NCBI RefSeq assembly: GCF_013328345.1
Contig: NZ_JABULX010000001.1
Coordinates: forward strand, 248,001-312,000
Direction of reading: 5' to 3'
From: Marinifaba aquimaris
Lineage (GTDB): Bacteria; Pseudomonadota; Gammaproteobacteria; Enterobacterales; Alteromonadaceae
DNA: 64,000 bases
The notes beneath the pieces are model-generated. The model worked only from the letters and a program-made list of their open reading frames with translations, did not search any database and was not told the DNA's origin. The position numbers and the translations under genes are program-made. Of this stretch, positions 10,295 through 19,768 are shown one piece after another. Numbering within the stretch: position 1 is the stretch's first letter; every line of letters begins with the position of its first letter.

Positions 10295-13200
10295 TTAGTT
10301 TAATGGCAAGTTTGGTTTCCACTCCAACCAATCATGGTCAACAGAATCGTGTAATTTAAAGCGCTGCCCTTGCTGCGCTTTTTCCGCCTTTTTATCTTCT
10401 GGTGTCGCAAAAGCAATACCGCCAGAAACGATAGTTTCAAGGGATTGCGTATCGATTTTCACGCCTGAAAATAATCCGGCATCGACTTCAATTCCGCTTG
10501 CATTCCAGAACTTAGTTTGATCATTGACTAAATTCACATAGCGCGATTTAAGGTTGATAAAAATCGACACTCCATTTCCTGAACCGTTTAAATCAACGCC
10601 AAGTACATCACCAACTTCAACTTGGCGATAGTAAACAGGGTCACCCGCTTTTACAGAACCTGCAAAATCTGTAGACAATGTCAGGTTTAAACCTGTTTTA
10701 AGCGTTTTTAACGCTGGCTCGTACGTGCTAGCGATAAATGTATAAGCCGTATTAGCTTGCTCACTACCAGCTCGAACAGAAACGTAGTTACCCGAAATTA
10801 ATGCCATAGGGTTTCTAAATTCAGCAACGCTGACTCTCGCTTGTTCGAGCCAAAATTGACTATCGCTGCGGTATAACGATTGATATTTTTTAGCGACAAA
10901 AAGTTCAACTTTTGTGGTAGCGAGGTCTTCGCTTAATCTTACTTTGGTAACTTCACCCACTTTGTGGTTGTTAAAAACAACAGGTGCACCTACTTTGATA
11001 TCGACAACTTGCTGCCAAGTAATCGCCAAGTTCACGCCGCCCATTTCAGCTGCCAATTCAGTCGGGAACAACTCGAATACCTCCCCTTCATCTGCAGGAT
11101 TTGAGTCCATTTCGTCTGTTGCTAACAAGGCAATGCCACCTTCTAGTATGCTTGCCACACTCGCTGTATTTATTTTAATGCCTGACAAGCTACCTTGTAC
11201 TTCGATACCGCTGGCGTTATAGAAATGCGCACCTTTAGTTACAAGGTGGCGATAGCTATCAAAAATAGTCGCATATATATCAACTTGGCTGCCATCATCA
11301 GTCATCTTGACCAAATCAACTTCACCAATTTTCAATTTGCGGTACGTAATATCTGAACCGTTGCTAATTGAGCCAGAATCATCAACCTTGAATTGAATTT
11401 GCAGGCCACTTGCTAAGTGCTCTTTTTTCGCTGGCGTTAACGATAATTCAAACTCATCTTTTCGCTCACCAAACCCAGGTTGTAGTTCTAAATAAGCACC
11501 ACCAATCAATGCATCAACATCGACTTCACCTGCTGAGAGCTCTGCTTCAACTAACCAAATTTGAGTACCGTCTTTAAATAAATCCCGAAATTCTGGACGG
11601 AAGTTTACTTGCACCGCAATTTGTTCTTCATTAGCAATCAAGGTCTGTTGCATCACTAGACCAATGTCTATGCCCTGATATTTAATACGCGTATGACCGC
11701 TAATTAGAGGCTTCATATGAGCGGGCATGGTTAGCATGATTTCTGCCGAATTAACGGCTTGTTGGAAATTATCAAATAAACTAGTCATGTGACCATCGGC
11801 AAGTGTTTTGCCTATATCAAAATCAATTGTCTGAAAAGCAATACCGCCAGAAATCATCGCAGCAAAAGGCGCAGTTCGAACGTTAAATGATTGCAGGTTA
11901 CCACTAAATTCTACCCCACCTAATTGATAGAAAACCGAACTATCGTTAACCAAGAATTCATATTGTGGTTGTATGTGAACATGCACTTCGAATGATTCGT
12001 TGTCACCGAGTAGCTTTGTTGATTGAACCGTACCGACCGCTAATTGTTTGTAATAGATGTTGGCACCTGGGAAGATAGAATCGACATTGCGCGATATTAA
12101 TTTTAAGTGCAAACCCGGCTCTGAAAAATCTAACGGCGGGGCGGTTGGCAGTACTTCATAACCATATGCAATTGGCGCCTTACCATCACCTAACCGGAAA
12201 GTGATATAGGGCCCTTGTAATATCGTCTCTAAATTATTGATGCCTGAAGCGCCAATTGAGGGTGAGACCATCCAAAAAACTAAGTCTTCTCTTAAATGCT
12301 TAGCCATTCCCGGTAAAAAATAAACGTCACCGTGAAGTGAATCTGTTGTTTCATCGTAATCAATCGATTTAACAAAACCGACTTCGATATTTTCGTACAT
12401 GACTTTTGTACTTTCGACTTGTATTTTGCTGTTTTTTGGGAAGTGCATTTTGACAATGACACCAGCTTTTGCAGCATCGTAGTCTTCGTACAGTTTATAC
12501 TGAAAGCCTGCACTGACTGGCTCACTTGGTTCATTATCCGGCGTAACAAATGCGATGCCACCACTAATAATGGAGGCCAAAGATTGCGTTCTAACCTTAA
12601 ACGCAGAGATACTGCCACTTATTTCAACACCACTGGCATTCCAAAAGCGAGAGGTTGAACGCACAAGGTGAGCGTGTTCAGGTTGAATAAGCGCTTTAAT
12701 TTCAATGTGCGAACTGTCCTTGGCAAGTTTTGTATCATATACATAACCCACCGCCACTTGTTTGTAGTAAATTTGGCTTCCTCGCCCTACAGAGCCTTGA
12801 GTTTCGGCAGTCAGCACAATATGTAAACCTGGGGTATCGCTAGCCAGTGGGGGCTCTTCTAAAACGGCATCAAAAACCCGCTTCTTGTTCCCCTCTGTCG
12901 CACCTATTCTCAATTCAAAATAACGTCCAGTCAGCACCGTATCTAAACCCGACACGCCTGAAAAGCCAACCTGTGGTTTAACTAACCAAAAAATAGCGGT
13001 TTCATTTAAAAAAGGCTCTACATCTTTTATCAACTCAACTTCAGCTTCTATCTTATCTTCTTCTTTGTTGATATTAATGGCGTTGATCACACCAATTGGC
13101 AAACCGCGATATCGAACCTCCGTTTTGCCGGCAACTATCCCATCACTGGAATCTAACCGAATGACAACATTCACCCCGGCACTAAGAATAGATTGAGCAA

Positions 13201-13306
13201 CTAACCACAACCCTATTATTGCTGCGATAACAGGCAGTAACCATATGGCACTAAATGCACTCTTTTTATGAACAACAGCTGCTGTAGTATTATCATTTTG
13301 AGTCAT
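10295..13306 (-). CDS. letB: LetB-like MCE-domain lipid transport protein, eight MCE domains
   Basis: Inner-membrane-anchored periplasmic tunnel protein of the PqiB/YebT (LetB) family, thought to carry lipids between the two membranes as stacked MCE rings. One N-terminal membrane helix (about 17-42) is followed by eight MCE repeats starting near residues 45, 160, 282, 397, 521, 633, 757 and 872. Each has a G-x-x-V-x-Y-x-x-x-x-V/I-G-x-V core, for example VRYRGLPIGVI and IYYKQVAVGYV. Even-numbered repeats share an extra NASGVE...GGIAF block, so the array looks built from two-domain units. E. coli LetB has seven MCE domains in 877 residues; this protein has 1003. The start overlaps the upstream PqiA-like gene by 14 bases. 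Confidence 0.93.
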   Translation of the reverse strand: MTQNDNTTAAVVHKKSAFSAIWLLPVIAAIIGLWLVAQSILSAGVNVVIRLDSSDGIVAGKTEVRYRGLPIGVINAININKEEDKIEAEVELIKDVEPFLNETAIFWLVKPQVGFSGVSGLDTVLTGRYFELRIGATEGNKKRVFDAVLEEPPLASDTPGLHIVLTAETQGSVGRGSQIYYKQVAVGYVYDTKLAKDSSHIEIKALIQPEHAHLVRSTSRFWNASGVEISGSISAFKVRTQSLASIISGGIAFVTPDNEPSEPVSAGFQYKLYEDYDAAKAGVIVKMHFPKNSKIQVESTKVMYENIEVGFVKSIDYDETTDSLHGDVYFLPGMAKHLREDLVFWMVSPSIGASGINNLETILQGPYITFRLGDGKAPIAYGYEVLPTAPPLDFSEPGLHLKLISRNVDSIFPGANIYYKQLAVGTVQSTKLLGDNESFEVHVHIQPQYEFLVNDSSVFYQLGGVEFSGNLQSFNVRTAPFAAMISGGIAFQTIDFDIGKTLADGHMTSLFDNFQQAVNSAEIMLTMPAHMKPLISGHTRIKYQGIDIGLVMQQTLIANEEQIAVQVNFRPEFRDLFKDGTQIWLVEAELSAGEVDVDALIGGAYLELQPGFGERKDEFELSLTPAKKEHLASGLQIQFKVDDSGSISNGSDITYRKLKIGEVDLVKMTDDGSQVDIYATIFDSYRHLVTKGAHFYNASGIEVQGSLSGIKINTASVASILEGGIALLATDEMDSNPADEGEVFELFPTELAAEMGGVNLAITWQQVVDIKVGAPVVFNNHKVGEVTKVRLSEDLATTKVELFVAKKYQSLYRSDSQFWLEQARVSVAEFRNPMALISGNYVSVRAGSEQANTAYTFIASTYEPALKTLKTGLNLTLSTDFAGSVKAGDPVYYRQVEVGDVLGVDLNGSGNGVSIFINLKSRYVNLVNDQTKFWNASGIEVDAGLFSGVKIDTQSLETIVSGGIAFATPEDKKAEKAQQGQRFKLHDSVDHDWLEWKPNLPLN

Positions 13307-13943
13307 CGATTTTTTCCTTGTCCCATAACAATCTAGGGTCTAAATAGTGTGCAGCAATCATCGTTATGATCACCATAATGCCAAAAGCAGTTGCGCCTGG
13401 GCCGGCTACAATTTCTACTATAGAACCCAATTCTACTAACGCGACTAAAAGCGCTACAACAAAAACATCTAACATTGACCAACGTCCAAAAAACTCTATG
13501 TATCGATACATTTTGGTTTTCTGTTTAGCCGTTAATTCAGTTCGCCTTTCAAACGAATAAAGTAAATAAAACAGCCCCATTATCTTTGCAAGAGGAACGA
13601 CAAAACTTGCGAAAAAGACAACAAAAGCAATTGGGTACATCCCAAATTTCAGCAGAGTAAAAATACCCGAAAGAATGGTATCGGGTTGACCTTTACCAAA
13701 GTAAAGAATGGTCATAATGGGATAAAAATTAGCAGGAAGAAAGGCGATTAAAGATGTGATAGTCCAAGCCCAGCAGCGACGCAAAGAATCTTTTTTTCGC
13801 TGCTCGATATGGCTTCCACAACGAGGACACTTTTGGTGCGGGTTTTGTTCTTCATATGGCACAAGGTAATCACATAAGTGACATTGTGCTAAACCTTTTT
13901 CCTTGGCAGTTATTGGGTTAATAACGTCCTTACTTTCCGTCAT
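13293..13943 (-). CDS. PqiA/LetA family membrane protein, second half
   Basis: Integral inner-membrane partner of the MCE protein downstream. The N-terminal zinc-ribbon has CHLC (from about residue 21) and CPRC (about 39), followed by four likely membrane helices. E. coli LetA (YebS) fuses two such zinc-ribbon plus membrane units in one ~427-residue chain; here the two units are separate genes of 216 and 203 residues. It overlaps the gene on each side by exactly 14 bases. PqiA could equally be the closest name, so a symbol is not given. Confidence 0.9.
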   Translation of the reverse strand: MTESKDVINPITAKEKGLAQCHLCDYLVPYEEQNPHQKCPRCGSHIEQRKKDSLRRCWAWTITSLIAFLPANFYPIMTILYFGKGQPDTILSGIFTLLKFGMYPIAFVVFFASFVVPLAKIMGLFYLLYSFERRTELTAKQKTKMYRYIEFFGRWSMLDVFVVALLVALVELGSIVEIVAGPGATAFGIMVIITMIAAHYLDPRLLWDKEKIDDSK

Positions 13944-14541
13944 GCAACCTCTGCCAAATGAGTTGCTTATCTAATGATAATTTTAAAAATAATTGCGAAA
14001 GCATAAAAAAGATAAAACAAATAATACCAGTATCGAAGCTCAACTCTGCCATATCTTTTAATTTGATAATAGAGATTAAGATACCAAGCATGAATACTTC
14101 CAGCATTTCCCAAGTGTCCATTTTGTGATACCACTTAAACAAGGGTTTGAGCCAACCTAAGTGTGTCCTATTTTGTAGCAAAGAAACATTGACCGTTAAA
14201 GCCACTATAAGCTTTATAAAAGGCGCTATCACGCAAAAAACAAGGATACTCAATGCAACAAATACCAAGTCGCTCTGCCATAAAGATGAAATAGCTTGAA
14301 TCAGCGATGCTGAGCTTTTCATGCCAGCAGCTTGTATCGCCATGATAGGTAAATAAATCGCAGGGAAGAATAAAACTAAGCCAGCACTGCTGATCGCAAT
14401 CGAACGCTTAACACTATCGTGTTTACGTTGAAGAACATGATGACCACAACGAGGACACGTTGCTTCCTCCCCTTCTTTGATGTCATGGATTTCTATTAAC
14501 AGATCACATTCGTTACAAGCAAAAGTGGTTTTATTTAGCAC
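13930..14541 (-). CDS. PqiA/LetA family membrane protein, first half
   Basis: First gene of the three-gene LetAB-type operon. It has a zinc-ribbon (CNEC near residue 9, CPRC near 29) and four hydrophobic segments, the same plan as the next gene. Its start is GTG at 14539-14541. Together the two proteins equal one full-length LetA. LetA-type proteins are thought to load lipids into the MCE tunnel; the role here is inferred from this arrangement. Confidence 0.9.
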   Translation of the reverse strand: MLNKTTFACNECDLLIEIHDIKEGEEATCPRCGHHVLQRKHDSVKRSIAISSAGLVLFFPAIYLPIMAIQAAGMKSSASLIQAISSLWQSDLVFVALSILVFCVIAPFIKLIVALTVNVSLLQNRTHLGWLKPLFKWYHKMDTWEMLEVFMLGILISIIKLKDMAELSFDTGIICFIFFMLSQLFLKLSLDKQLIWQRLHDGK

Positions 14542-14647
14542 AAGCTTACTGTTTTGTTATTTGATTAAATAGTGCCTAAAACATGAGCAAATAACAAGCC
14601 TGTAAAGTACTAGAAAGCTATAAATTTAATAAAGTTCACAAGTTAGA

Positions 14648-14653
14648 TATAAT
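14648..14653 (+). promoter_or_regulatory. probable -10 element for miaE
   Basis: TATAAT lies 34 bases before the miaE TTG start in an AT-rich spacer. The matching -35 (TTTAAT around 14625) is poor, so only the -10 is offered. Confidence 0.4.
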
Positions 14654-14686
14654 GCGCTTAATTTCCAGCAGTAAAGAGTTAATCTT

Positions 14687-15439
14687 TTGAATACGCTACT
14701 TGAACCAATCAATCAGTTTCTACATTGCTCAACGCCCGATGAATGGGTCGAAAAAGCCAAGCAACCAGAGAACTTATCCATGTTGTTAACCGACCACATG
14801 ATTTGTGAGTTAAAGGCAGCTCAAACAGCCATGTGGTTGATTCGTAAATATGCAGTTGATAAAGAAAGTGGTGATGCCTTACTCGCTTGGTTAGCACCGT
14901 ATGAAAAGTTTATTTACCGCAAAGAAGGTAACTTAGCGGATTTAACAGACAAAAATAAACTGAGTAAAAACTTAGTGCCCAAAAGCACATCAAAATACGG
15001 CCAAGATCTAATTGATAAAATGGTGCTATTAATCAAAGAGGAATTACATCATTTTTATCAAGTATTAGAGATCATGACTGATAGAGGAATTGAATACGAC
15101 AACATTACTGCTGGCCGCTATGCAAAAGGATTAATCAAGCACATTAAAACACACGAGCCCGAAACACTCATTGATAAGCTCATTTGCGGTGCTTATATTG
15201 AGGCCCGCTCATGCGAGCGCTTTGCCAAATTAGCGCCATTTTTAGATGATGAGTTAAACAAGTTTTATGTATCACTACTGCGCTCTGAAGCACGCCATTA
15301 TCAGGATTATTTAAACTTGGCTGAAGAAATAGCTGGTTGTGACATTACTGAGCGTATCGACTATTTTGGTAAGATTGAAGCAGAGTTAATTAACACACCT
15401 GACAGTGATTTTAAATTTCACAGTGGTGTGCCCGCTTAA
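14687..15439 (+). CDS. miaE: tRNA-(ms2io6A) hydroxylase MiaE
   Basis: Non-heme diiron monooxygenase that hydroxylates the isopentenyl side chain of ms2i6A37 in tRNAs reading UNN codons. A four-helix ferritin-like fold is suggested by the ligand-bearing segments ELKAAQTAMW, KEELHHFYQV, IEARSCERFA and SEARHYQDYL, which supply the Glu and His iron ligands. The start is TTG at 14687, with AAAGAG eight bases upstream and no better in-frame ATG. The 250-residue length is normal. It is convergent with the DUF4124 gene. Confidence 0.94.
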   Translation: MNTLLEPINQFLHCSTPDEWVEKAKQPENLSMLLTDHMICELKAAQTAMWLIRKYAVDKESGDALLAWLAPYEKFIYRKEGNLADLTDKNKLSKNLVPKSTSKYGQDLIDKMVLLIKEELHHFYQVLEIMTDRGIEYDNITAGRYAKGLIKHIKTHEPETLIDKLICGAYIEARSCERFAKLAPFLDDELNKFYVSLLRSEARHYQDYLNLAEEIAGCDITERIDYFGKIEAELINTPDSDFKFHSGVPA

Positions 15440-15452
15440 ATTCGAGCACACC
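15425..15452. other. hairpin over the miaE stop codon
   Basis: GGTGTGC and GCACACC can pair across a 14-base loop that contains the miaE stop. No T-run follows on either strand, so it is a weak candidate for a terminator between convergent genes. Confidence 0.3.
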
Positions 15453-15459
15453 TAGTCAA

Positions 15460-15825
15460 TTAACAACCCGACTTTTGTAGCTTTCTTTGGTAGTGCTTAA
15501 TCAGGTTTTTAGCTGAAGCTTGTTCATAACCAAAGCTTGAAAACTGCTTCTTTTGAACAAGCGTGTATTGTGCTCTTAACTGCTGACAATCGCTTTCATC
15601 AGTTAAGTGATACCTTGAATTGGCTAATACAGAATTTGCCTTAATATTCGGGCTGCGCTTTGCTTGCCCTTTTCCAACTTCAACAACCTTACTTTTTTCA
15701 TCAATTGGGCGTTCAGAAAAGTGCACTTGCCCATTTTCATCTGTCCATTTGTAAATAGCCGCATGAGAAGATGAAAAGAAAAAGCCGATAAAAACTACAG
15801 ACAGTAATTTAAGGTAGGAAGGCAT
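15460..15825 (-). CDS. DUF4124 domain periplasmic protein
   Basis: Small exported protein of unknown function. The N-terminal signal peptide (to about residue 23, ending SHAA) is followed directly by the DUF4124 signature IYKWTDENGQVHFSERP. Three cysteines are present in the mature part, two near residues 94-121. Proteins of this family are common in the envelope of gammaproteobacteria, and no biochemical role is established. It is a single gene, convergent with miaE. Confidence 0.85.
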   Translation of the reverse strand: MPSYLKLLSVVFIGFFFSSSHAAIYKWTDENGQVHFSERPIDEKSKVVEVGKGQAKRSPNIKANSVLANSRYHLTDESDCQQLRAQYTLVQKKQFSSFGYEQASAKNLIKHYQRKLQKSGC

Positions 15826-15901
15826 AACTAAGTTTTTTGTTGTTGATTTTCAAGGGGGCGTGATTATTACTTAGCAGTGCATAATAATCCACTCTGACCA
15901 G

Positions 15902-16672
15902 TTAACTTTTACTATCTCTGTGATGCGCTTCACGTGCTTTTTCTAATTCCTGCTGCTTTTCCATGTAATAAGCTGAACTAGACAACCCCCTGCTGAGCAT
16001 ATCTAAAGTTCGTGACTTGAACTCACGAATGTATAACACCCTAACAACAACCAAGCTGCACAAAATATAAAACAGCGGGTGAATAAGCCAACTTAAAGTC
16101 GCAAGTGCAAAGTAGTACGCTCTTAAGCCATCATTTTGATTATGTCCTGCTTGATCAAGCAATTTACCTGCATTTCGAGCAAACGCCCTTTTCATCGATG
16201 TTGTTGCGTTCTTATCATCAAAGTTAGGCGCGGCTCCGACCATCGCCGATACAAAACCAGATTGTCTTAATGCCCAAGTAAATTTGAAAAAAGCAAAAAC
16301 TAAGATGGCGCTGATAACAAAAAACTTAATTTTAATGGCCTCCACCGTTTGAGGATAAGAAAACGGAACGGCTTGAGTAAAAGCAAGTAGGTTTTCAGCA
16401 GTGGTGATACCGGTGAATGCACCTGCAATAGCGAGTAAAGAGGTAGAGGCAAAAAAGTTAATGTTGCGCTCTAAGTTTCCCATCAACGCAGCATCTAACA
16501 TTCTATTTTCACGTTCAAGTAAATGCCTCATCCAATCAATGCGGTAGATGACTAAAACGCTCGATAACGAAGTATCTTTTTTGGCCATTCGCTTAGCGAA
16601 CCAGCTATAGCCAAACCAAAGTAACAATGCAACTAAAAAAGCTGATGCATCAAACCAGGTTAACGTATTCAC
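15902..16672 (-). CDS. DUF599 family inner-membrane protein
   Basis: Integral membrane protein with about four hydrophobic segments (near residues 8-24, 70-90, 112-132, 185-215), matching the DUF599 family, whose function is unknown. The start is GTG at 16670-16672 with an AAGG site upstream. The C-terminus is charged and rich in Lys, Glu and Arg. The 256-residue length suits the family. It lies downstream of nhaA, but the nhaA terminator separates them. Confidence 0.82.
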   Translation of the reverse strand: MNTLTWFDASAFLVALLLWFGYSWFAKRMAKKDTSLSSVLVIYRIDWMRHLLERENRMLDAALMGNLERNINFFASTSLLAIAGAFTGITTAENLLAFTQAVPFSYPQTVEAIKIKFFVISAILVFAFFKFTWALRQSGFVSAMVGAAPNFDDKNATTSMKRAFARNAGKLLDQAGHNQNDGLRAYYFALATLSWLIHPLFYILCSLVVVRVLYIREFKSRTLDMLSRGLSSSAYYMEKQQELEKAREAHHRDSKS

Positions 16673-16781
16673 AATTTGGCCTTGTTTAGACGAAAATAGT
16701 TCTAAAAGCTCAGCAAGCTCCCGTACTCAGAAATCGGTAAAAGAAAATTGAGTAGTTTGCTGCGGTATTTAGAATAAAAAA

Positions 16782-16850
16782 ATAAAAAGACTCGTTCAGT
16801 GATATATTTGCAAGGCTTTACTAGCTGCGCAAATATCACTGCCACGAGTC
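16782..16850 (-). terminator. long imperfect hairpin terminator after nhaA
   Basis: Arms of about 24 bases (GACTCGT..AGTGATAT..TTTGCA and TGCGCAAATATCACT..ACGAGTC) pair with a few bulges around a ~13-base loop. On the minus strand the hairpin is followed by a T-rich tract (complement of 16771-16788). It lies ten bases beyond the nhaA stop. Confidence 0.75.
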
Positions 16851-16860
16851 TAATTAACAT

Positions 16861-18048
16861 TTAGTTGGTCTCAGGTTTTTCTTCGGGTAGTGCTTTATTT
16901 AATACTAAGTAACCAGCAATACCAGAGACGAGTGAACCTAAAATGATACCGATACGCTCATCAAACTGAGCTGCATCACCGGCGGCTTCAAACGCTAATG
17001 AGCCAATAAACATACTCATGGTAAAACCAATGCCACAAAGTAAAGATATACCGTACAGAATTGGTAAGGTCATACCTTCAGGCAGTTTGATTAAGCGTAA
17101 TTTCACCGTAACAAAACAAAGACCAAATACACCTAACTGCTTACCAATTACAAGACCGGCTGCAATACCTAAAGGTACACTGTGTAACAGGTCATCAATA
17201 CCTACACCTTCTAAGTTAATACCTGAGTTAGCAAATGCAAATAAAGGCAATACAAGTAAGGCCACAACAGAGTGTAAATCGTGTTCGAGTGATATCAGTG
17301 GTGAGTTATTATTATTTTCGGTATCCCGCATGGGAATAAACATAGCTAAAGCAACACCCGCTAACGTCGCATGGACACCACTTTTTAATACCGCAGTCCA
17401 CATAACTACACCAATAAGGATATAAGCTGTAATGTGCATACAACGGCTTCTGTTCAAGATAAAGAGTAATAGCAAACACACTGCTGCAATAATTAATGCT
17501 GTCGCAGAGATTTTAGTGGTGTAGAACAAGGCGATAATGATAATTGCGCCAATGTCGTCAAAGATAGCGAGCGATACGAGGAAGATTTTGACAGATAGCG
17601 GTACCCGCGAACCAAACAAGGTTAAAATACCGAGTGCAAAGGCAATATCCGTTGCTGCTGGTATTGCCCAGCCTTTAATAGCAATAGGATCACCGCCATT
17701 TAACATCAGGAAAATCAGGGCTGGAGCAACCATACCACCAAATGCACCCAGAGCAGGGAAAGCAACGGCTTTAAAATTATTAAGCTCCCCTTCTAAAACT
17801 TCCCTTTTGAGCTCAAGGCCGACTAAGAAGAAGAATATGGCCATTAAGCCATCATTAATCCAAAGTAATAATGGTTTAGCTATCTCAAATACACCAATCT
17901 GAATAGCAACAGGTAAATCGATTAAACTTTGATAATAAATAGAAATACCGCTGTTTGCGGCAAGCATGGCAAGAAGTGCGGCGACAAAAAGTAAAATACC
18001 ACCTGCCGACTTACTGTGGAAAAACTGAATAATTTTATTTGTGATCAT
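16861..18048 (-). CDS. nhaA: Na+/H+ antiporter NhaA
   Basis: Electrogenic inner-membrane antiporter that expels Na+ (and Li+) in exchange for protons. The ion-binding aspartate pair is present in LAIFDDIGAI, and the ATDIAFALG segment of the crossing-helix region is intact. The 395 residues and about 12 hydrophobic helices match E. coli NhaA (388). It forms its own unit with a long hairpin terminator. Salt-handling genes of this kind fit a marine host. Confidence 0.97.
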   Translation of the reverse strand: MITNKIIQFFHSKSAGGILLFVAALLAMLAANSGISIYYQSLIDLPVAIQIGVFEIAKPLLLWINDGLMAIFFFLVGLELKREVLEGELNNFKAVAFPALGAFGGMVAPALIFLMLNGGDPIAIKGWAIPAATDIAFALGILTLFGSRVPLSVKIFLVSLAIFDDIGAIIIIALFYTTKISATALIIAAVCLLLLFILNRSRCMHITAYILIGVVMWTAVLKSGVHATLAGVALAMFIPMRDTENNNNSPLISLEHDLHSVVALLVLPLFAFANSGINLEGVGIDDLLHSVPLGIAAGLVIGKQLGVFGLCFVTVKLRLIKLPEGMTLPILYGISLLCGIGFTMSMFIGSLAFEAAGDAAQFDERIGIILGSLVSGIAGYLVLNKALPEEKPETN

Positions 18049-18106
18049 ATTTTATAAACCACCTTTAAAGACATAATATGTCAACTATAAAGAAAAAATC
18101 GTCAAT

Positions 18107-18141
18107 AAAAAAGCGCTTAGATGACCTTAAGCGCTTTTTTT
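18107..18141 (-). terminator. terminator of the CheY-CheC-GGDEF operon
   Basis: Stem AAGCGCTTA / TAAGCGCTT with a seven-base loop, flanked by A-rich and T7 tracts so it is bidirectional. It lies about 25 bases past the diguanylate cyclase stop and just upstream of nhaA. Confidence 0.85.
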
Positions 18142-18165
18142 GTTTCTAATATTTAAGGCTTAAGG

Positions 18166-19125
18166 TTAGCTGTAGACATTGGCCTGATTTCGACCGCCTT
18201 CTTTAGAGCGGTAAAGTGCTTTATCAGCATATTCAATCCATTCCTCATGACTCGCTATGTCGTCATTAATTTCCGCTATACCTAAGCTGACTGTGTAGTT
18301 TACTGTCTGATTTAAATGTGAAACGGGTGTTTGCTCAATCAGTTTTCGTAACCTTTCAGCGTAAATCATGGCTTGCTCAGCTGATGTGTTGACCAAAATC
18401 ACCACATATTCTTCACCACCATAACGACCAGCAACATCCGTTTCCCTCAAACTAATATTGAGAGCTTCGGCAGCTGCTTTAATCACTTCATCACCCGTTG
18501 GGTGACCGTATTCATCATTAACCTTTTTGAAATGGTCGATATCGAAAATCATCATTGAGCTAACGCTGCCAGTCCGTTTACAACGTTTAAACTCTCTTCC
18601 TAAACACTCTTCCCAAAAACCGCGATTATACAACCCTGTTAATCTATCCGTCCTGGACAAACGCTTTAGCTCGTCATTCGCCGCTTTTAGTTCTACTCGG
18701 TTAACGGCTACATCCGTCACATCGTAGATAATTAGGCCAATACGCTCTACCCTACCATCAGCTGACCCCAATGGAATAATGGTCGCATTTTGGTACATGA
18801 ATTCAGCTTTACCGGTTATCGGTCGGTAGTTTTTAAATTTAAAAAGGTATGGTCTTTGCTCCCAAGTAGTGAAAGCTCGGTTATTTAATAAAAATACAGA
18901 TTCAGCTTTATGCCTAAACCAATCCTCATTTATTTCTGAGAACATCTCGAATAAAGATTTGTCACGTACTTGATAAGGCATTAAACCACTGTGACTTTCC
19001 ATAAAGCTATTCCAGAGCTGGATCTTGTACTCGCGATCTAGGATAACAAGACCAACATCTAAATTTTGTAGCATCCCCATAAGGGAATGGATTTCTTTAA
19101 AATCCTCTGCAGATTGAGTACCCAT
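18166..19125 (-). CDS. PAS-GGDEF diguanylate cyclase
   Basis: Predicted cytosolic enzyme that makes c-di-GMP from two GTP. A PAS domain occupies about residues 12-140. The GGDEF domain (about 155-318) has the active-site GGEEY at 236-240 and an RxxD inhibitory site (RETD, 227-230) five residues ahead, so product feedback is likely. No membrane segment is present. It is the last gene of a three-gene operon; its ATG overlaps the stop of the CheC-like gene by one base. The PAS ligand is unknown. Confidence 0.93.
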   Translation of the reverse strand: MGTQSAEDFKEIHSLMGMLQNLDVGLVILDREYKIQLWNSFMESHSGLMPYQVRDKSLFEMFSEINEDWFRHKAESVFLLNNRAFTTWEQRPYLFKFKNYRPITGKAEFMYQNATIIPLGSADGRVERIGLIIYDVTDVAVNRVELKAANDELKRLSRTDRLTGLYNRGFWEECLGREFKRCKRTGSVSSMMIFDIDHFKKVNDEYGHPTGDEVIKAAAEALNISLRETDVAGRYGGEEYVVILVNTSAEQAMIYAERLRKLIEQTPVSHLNQTVNYTVSLGIAEINDDIASHEEWIEYADKALYRSKEGGRNQANVYS

Positions 19126-19745
19126 TAATCATCCAACAAAAAGTTAATTTTGGTATTAAGCGCTTCAATAGCCTCTTCAGTAAACAATAATAAGAGGTCA
19201 CAATTGATGTCAAAACCTTCAATCTTGTAATTGATTTCAACCGCCAACGTTTTCGTCCAACGATAGTTATTTGCATTAATAAGCTCAGCTAAGTTGACAT
19301 GCTGTCCTAAAACAATGGGATGCCCTTGACTAAATACCACATCAAGCTGCTCAGCAATGCCACGCAGACAAGCACCGATCAAAATATTTGCTACATCCAT
19401 CAGTAGTTCAAGCTCTAAAGAGTTATCTAGCTCACCACCATATTTTAAAAGTTTAGAAATATCACCGAAGCTCGCATCATTAAAAATTAACAAAGCTTCA
19501 CCTGAGATCCCGTTACCAATAAAACCTTGGCAAACACCTGAAACAGAGTCAGTACTCTCGATACCACTCAGTGCCATACGCAATTCATTAACTTCTAATA
19601 AGTTGACCACTGGTATTGGTAGAATCACGTGTACATCAAGTAAACGCGCTAATAAATCAGCCGCTTGCCCCATGGCTACATTAGAGATTTCTTGATAGCA
19701 ATCTCTTTGATCTTCCGTGATAGTGACATTTAAAGTAGGGTTCAC
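19125..19745 (-). CDS. CheC-like response-regulator phosphatase
   Basis: CheC/CheX/FliY family protein without other domains (206 residues). These enzymes dephosphorylate CheY-type receivers using paired D/S-x3-E-x2-N motifs. The first motif is intact (D15, E19, N22 in DCYQEISN). The second reads E113-x3-D117-x2-N120, with Asp in place of the usual Glu, so its activity is uncertain. It is encoded between a CheY-like protein (23-base gap) and a diguanylate cyclase (one-base overlap), so the neighbouring receiver is its obvious partner. That pairing is inferred from position. Confidence 0.87.
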   Translation of the reverse strand: MNPTLNVTITEDQRDCYQEISNVAMGQAADLLARLLDVHVILPIPVVNLLEVNELRMALSGIESTDSVSGVCQGFIGNGISGEALLIFNDASFGDISKLLKYGGELDNSLELELLMDVANILIGACLRGIAEQLDVVFSQGHPIVLGQHVNLAELINANNYRWTKTLAVEINYKIEGFDINCDLLLLFTEEAIEALNTKINFLLDD

Positions 19746-19768
19746 AGAAATACTCTCACAGCTTAAAA

